From Dokdonella sp. (GTDB lineage Bacteria; Pseudomonadota; Gammaproteobacteria; Xanthomonadales; Rhodanobacteraceae), in assembly GCA_024707225.1 (NCBI GenBank), contig JANQAE010000003.1:558001-622000 (forward strand): a stretch of DNA of 64,000 nt. Direction: 5' to 3'. A program made the position numbers and the translations under genes. The notes beneath the pieces are model-generated. The model was not told where the DNA came from and ran no database searches. It saw only the letters and a list, made by a program, of their open reading frames with translations. This document shows, piece by piece, positions 62,290-64,000 of this stretch (positions within the stretch are counted from its first letter, which is position 1; every line of letters starts with the position of its first letter).

Positions 62290-64000
62290 ATGTCCGACGA
62301 CAAGCTCCCGACCCAATCCCACGATGCAGGCGACGGCCGGCCCCCGGTACGCGCAGGGTCCGGACCGATCGCGGCGCGCGGCCCCGCTGCGCTGGCGCCG
62401 TCCGCATCGGATAGGGACGGCGGCGGCGAGTCGACGATCGACCTGCGCGCCTACTGGGCCCTGCTGGTCAAGCGGCGCTGGCTAGTGCTCAGCGTGCTCG
62501 CCGGCGTCGTCGCGCTGGCCCTGCTGATCACGCTGTTGACCTCGCCCCGATATCGGGCCACGGCGAGCCTCCAGATCGACCGCGATTCGGTCCAGGCGAT
62601 GAAGGTGGAGGGCATCAACAACCTCGAAGGCGCCTCGACTCCGGACTTCCTGCAGACCCAGTACGAGCTGCTCAAGAGCCGCGCACTGGCCGAGCGCGTG
62701 GCCGACCAGCTGCACCTGGACGGCGCGCAGGTCGAACGCCTGCGGGCGACCGGCTGGTGGCGCCGTTTGACGGCCGTTCTGCAGCCGCGCACCGAAACCG
62801 ACGCTTCCGATCCGCCCGATGCCCCGGAGCCGGCCGACCCTGCCGCCACGCTGGCCGGCGCGGTCGACCTGATACGCCACGGTCTGACGGTCGAGCCGAT
62901 CCGCAACTCGCGTCTGGTCCGCGTGCACTTCGACAGCATCTCGCCGGCGTTCTCGGCACGGGCGGCCAATGCGATCGCCGAAGGCTTCATCGCCTCGGCG
63001 ATCGAACGCCGGTTCGACGCGTCTTCCTATGCCACGCGCTATCTCGAGGAACAGCTCAAGCTGTCCAAGGCACGGCTGGAGGAATCGGAACGCGCGCTGG
63101 TCGCGTTCGCGCTCAAGGAAAACATCGTCGTGACCGGCGAGTCCGGACAGTCGCTCGAAGGCCAGAATCTCGGCGCGCTCAATGCGGCCCTGGCGGCGGC
63201 CCAGGATCAGCGCATCCTTGCGCAGTCCGCCTGGAACCAGGTTCAAGGCGGAGGCGCCCTGCCGGCCGGAGCGATCGCCAACTCGATCCTCAACACGCTG
63301 CAGCAGCAGCGCGCGCAGCTGCAGGCGCAATACCAGCAGCAATTGCAGGTGTTCAAGCCGGACTATCCGTCGATGCTGCAACTGAAGAGCCAGATGAGCG
63401 AGCTCGACCGCCAGATCGATGCCGAACGGGCCGGCATCCGAGCCTCGCTCAAGGCCGAGTACGATGCCGCCCAGGCGCGCGAGAACATGATGATCGCGCA
63501 GCTCGACGCGCTGCGGACCAGGGCGCTGGACGTCGACAATCGCTCGATCGACTACAACATCCTGCGGCGCGAGGTCGACACCAACCGCCAGCTCTACGAC
63601 GGCCTGCTGCAGCGCTACAAGGAAATCGGCGTCGCCGGCGGCATCGGCAGCAACAACATCTCGATCGTCGACCGCGCGCACGTACCGACCGTCCGCTACC
63701 GCCCCAACCTCGTCTTCAATCTCGGCGTGGGTCTGCTGCTGGGTCTGCTGTGCGGCGTCGCGGCGGCGACCGTGGCCGAATTCCTCGACGATACGATCAA
63801 GACGCCCGAAGACCTGGAACAGCACCTGCACCTGGCGGTACTGGGCATCATCCCGCGGCTGCGCCGCGAGTCGGTCAAGAGCGCACTGGCCGATCCGCGC
63901 TCGGCGTTCTCGGAAAGCTATCGCTCGGCGCGCACCGCCCTGCAGTTCTCGACGGAGAACGGAGCGCCGAAGGTGCTGCTGGTGACCAGCGCCAGCGTCG
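62290..64000 (+). CDS. Wzc/GumC-type polysaccharide co-polymerase and tyrosine kinase, partial
   Basis: 570 codons to the window edge. N-terminal Wzz domain (IDLRAYWALLVKRRWLVLSV, first membrane helix near 62), a long periplasmic coiled coil (LEEQLKLSKARLEESERALV; LQQQRAQLQAQYQQQLQVF), the GNVR segment (YNILRREVDTNRQLYDGLLQ) and second helix (VFNLGVGLLLGLLCGVAAAT). After that AFSESYRSARTALQFS and PKVLLVTSAS begin a BY-kinase domain that is cut off before Walker A. Controls chain length and export of the polysaccharide; likely partner of the export lipoprotein and dephosphorylated by the upstream phosphatase. Confidence 0.9.
   Translation, partial: MSDDKLPTQSHDAGDGRPPVRAGSGPIAARGPAALAPSASDRDGGGESTIDLRAYWALLVKRRWLVLSVLAGVVALALLITLLTSPRYRATASLQIDRDSVQAMKVEGINNLEGASTPDFLQTQYELLKSRALAERVADQLHLDGAQVERLRATGWWRRLTAVLQPRTETDASDPPDAPEPADPAATLAGAVDLIRHGLTVEPIRNSRLVRVHFDSISPAFSARAANAIAEGFIASAIERRFDASSYATRYLEEQLKLSKARLEESERALVAFALKENIVVTGESGQSLEGQNLGALNAALAAAQDQRILAQSAWNQVQGGGALPAGAIANSILNTLQQQRAQLQAQYQQQLQVFKPDYPSMLQLKSQMSELDRQIDAERAGIRASLKAEYDAAQARENMMIAQLDALRTRALDVDNRSIDYNILRREVDTNRQLYDGLLQRYKEIGVAGGIGSNNISIVDRAHVPTVRYRPNLVFNLGVGLLLGLLCGVAAATVAEFLDDTIKTPEDLEQHLHLAVLGIIPRLRRESVKSALADPRSAFSESYRSARTALQFSTENGAPKVLLVTSASV

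Overview
The window is high-GC (roughly 70 percent by eye) bacterial chromosome with dense gene packing and many 4-base start/stop overlaps. Its gene content points to a gammaproteobacterium of the Lysobacterales (Xanthomonadales), probably near Rhodanobacteraceae: the thrS-infC-rpmI-rplT-pheST-ihfA-merR block, LptFG next to pepA-holC-valS, a GumB/GumC-type polysaccharide export block, small membrane families typical of this order, and secreted proteins carrying an F-x-(D/S)-G-F-(D/E) tag. The taxonomy is inference from content. No phage, IS element, CRISPR array or rRNA was seen; there is one tRNA (Pro, GGG).

Layout. 1-8.9 kb: a glycine-zipper lipoprotein, an MgtE-type Mg transporter, a membrane winged-helix/TPR regulator with a frame lesion, a secreted HAF-repeat protein, a TatD-type hydrolase, the tRNA t6A dehydratase TcdA, two small membrane proteins (one with a haem motif) and an Mpo1-like protein. 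9.1-16.9 kb: an old yellow enzyme coupled to an alpha/beta hydrolase, a cold-shock protein with a long leader, an overlapping chain (YcaQ/AlkX-type DNA glycosylase, membrane protein, metallopeptidase lipoprotein), a secreted beta-helix protein and a methyltransferase. 17-24.3 kb: pilU without pilT, then a block in which a two-gene membrane module is present twice in tandem with a ferritin-like gene between the copies. This block is the least explained part of the window and the best candidate for an undescribed system. 24.5-31.2 kb: queA-tgt joined directly to folC-dedD-cvpA-purF. 31.3-36.7 kb: an ABC-2 transporter, an amidohydrolase-CIA30 fusion and a DesK/DesR-like two-component pair, apparently one operon. 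36.9-39.6 kb: a class III aminotransferase, proline iminopeptidase and tRNA-Pro with a strong terminator. 39.6-47.2 kb: the translation block listed above; infC appears to start at ATC. 47.7-54.8 kb: HNH nuclease, MgtC-type protein, pseudouridine synthase, secreted protein, second cold-shock protein with a shared upstream inverted repeat, RRM protein, RDD protein and lptG/lptF. 54.9-60.3 kb: pepA, a membrane protein, holC and a mosaic valS. 60.6-64 kb: the start of an exopolysaccharide locus (tyrosine phosphatase, outer-membrane export lipoprotein, Wzc-type chain-length kinase) that runs off the window.

Five otherwise well-conserved genes show reading-frame anomalies (near 2616, 21636, 28999, 34154 and 61996). 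Three are repaired by adding one G to a short G-run on the coding strand, and the other two also by a one-base change. This pattern suggests consensus errors in the assembly rather than real pseudogenes, so the genes are annotated as functional with the lesion noted.
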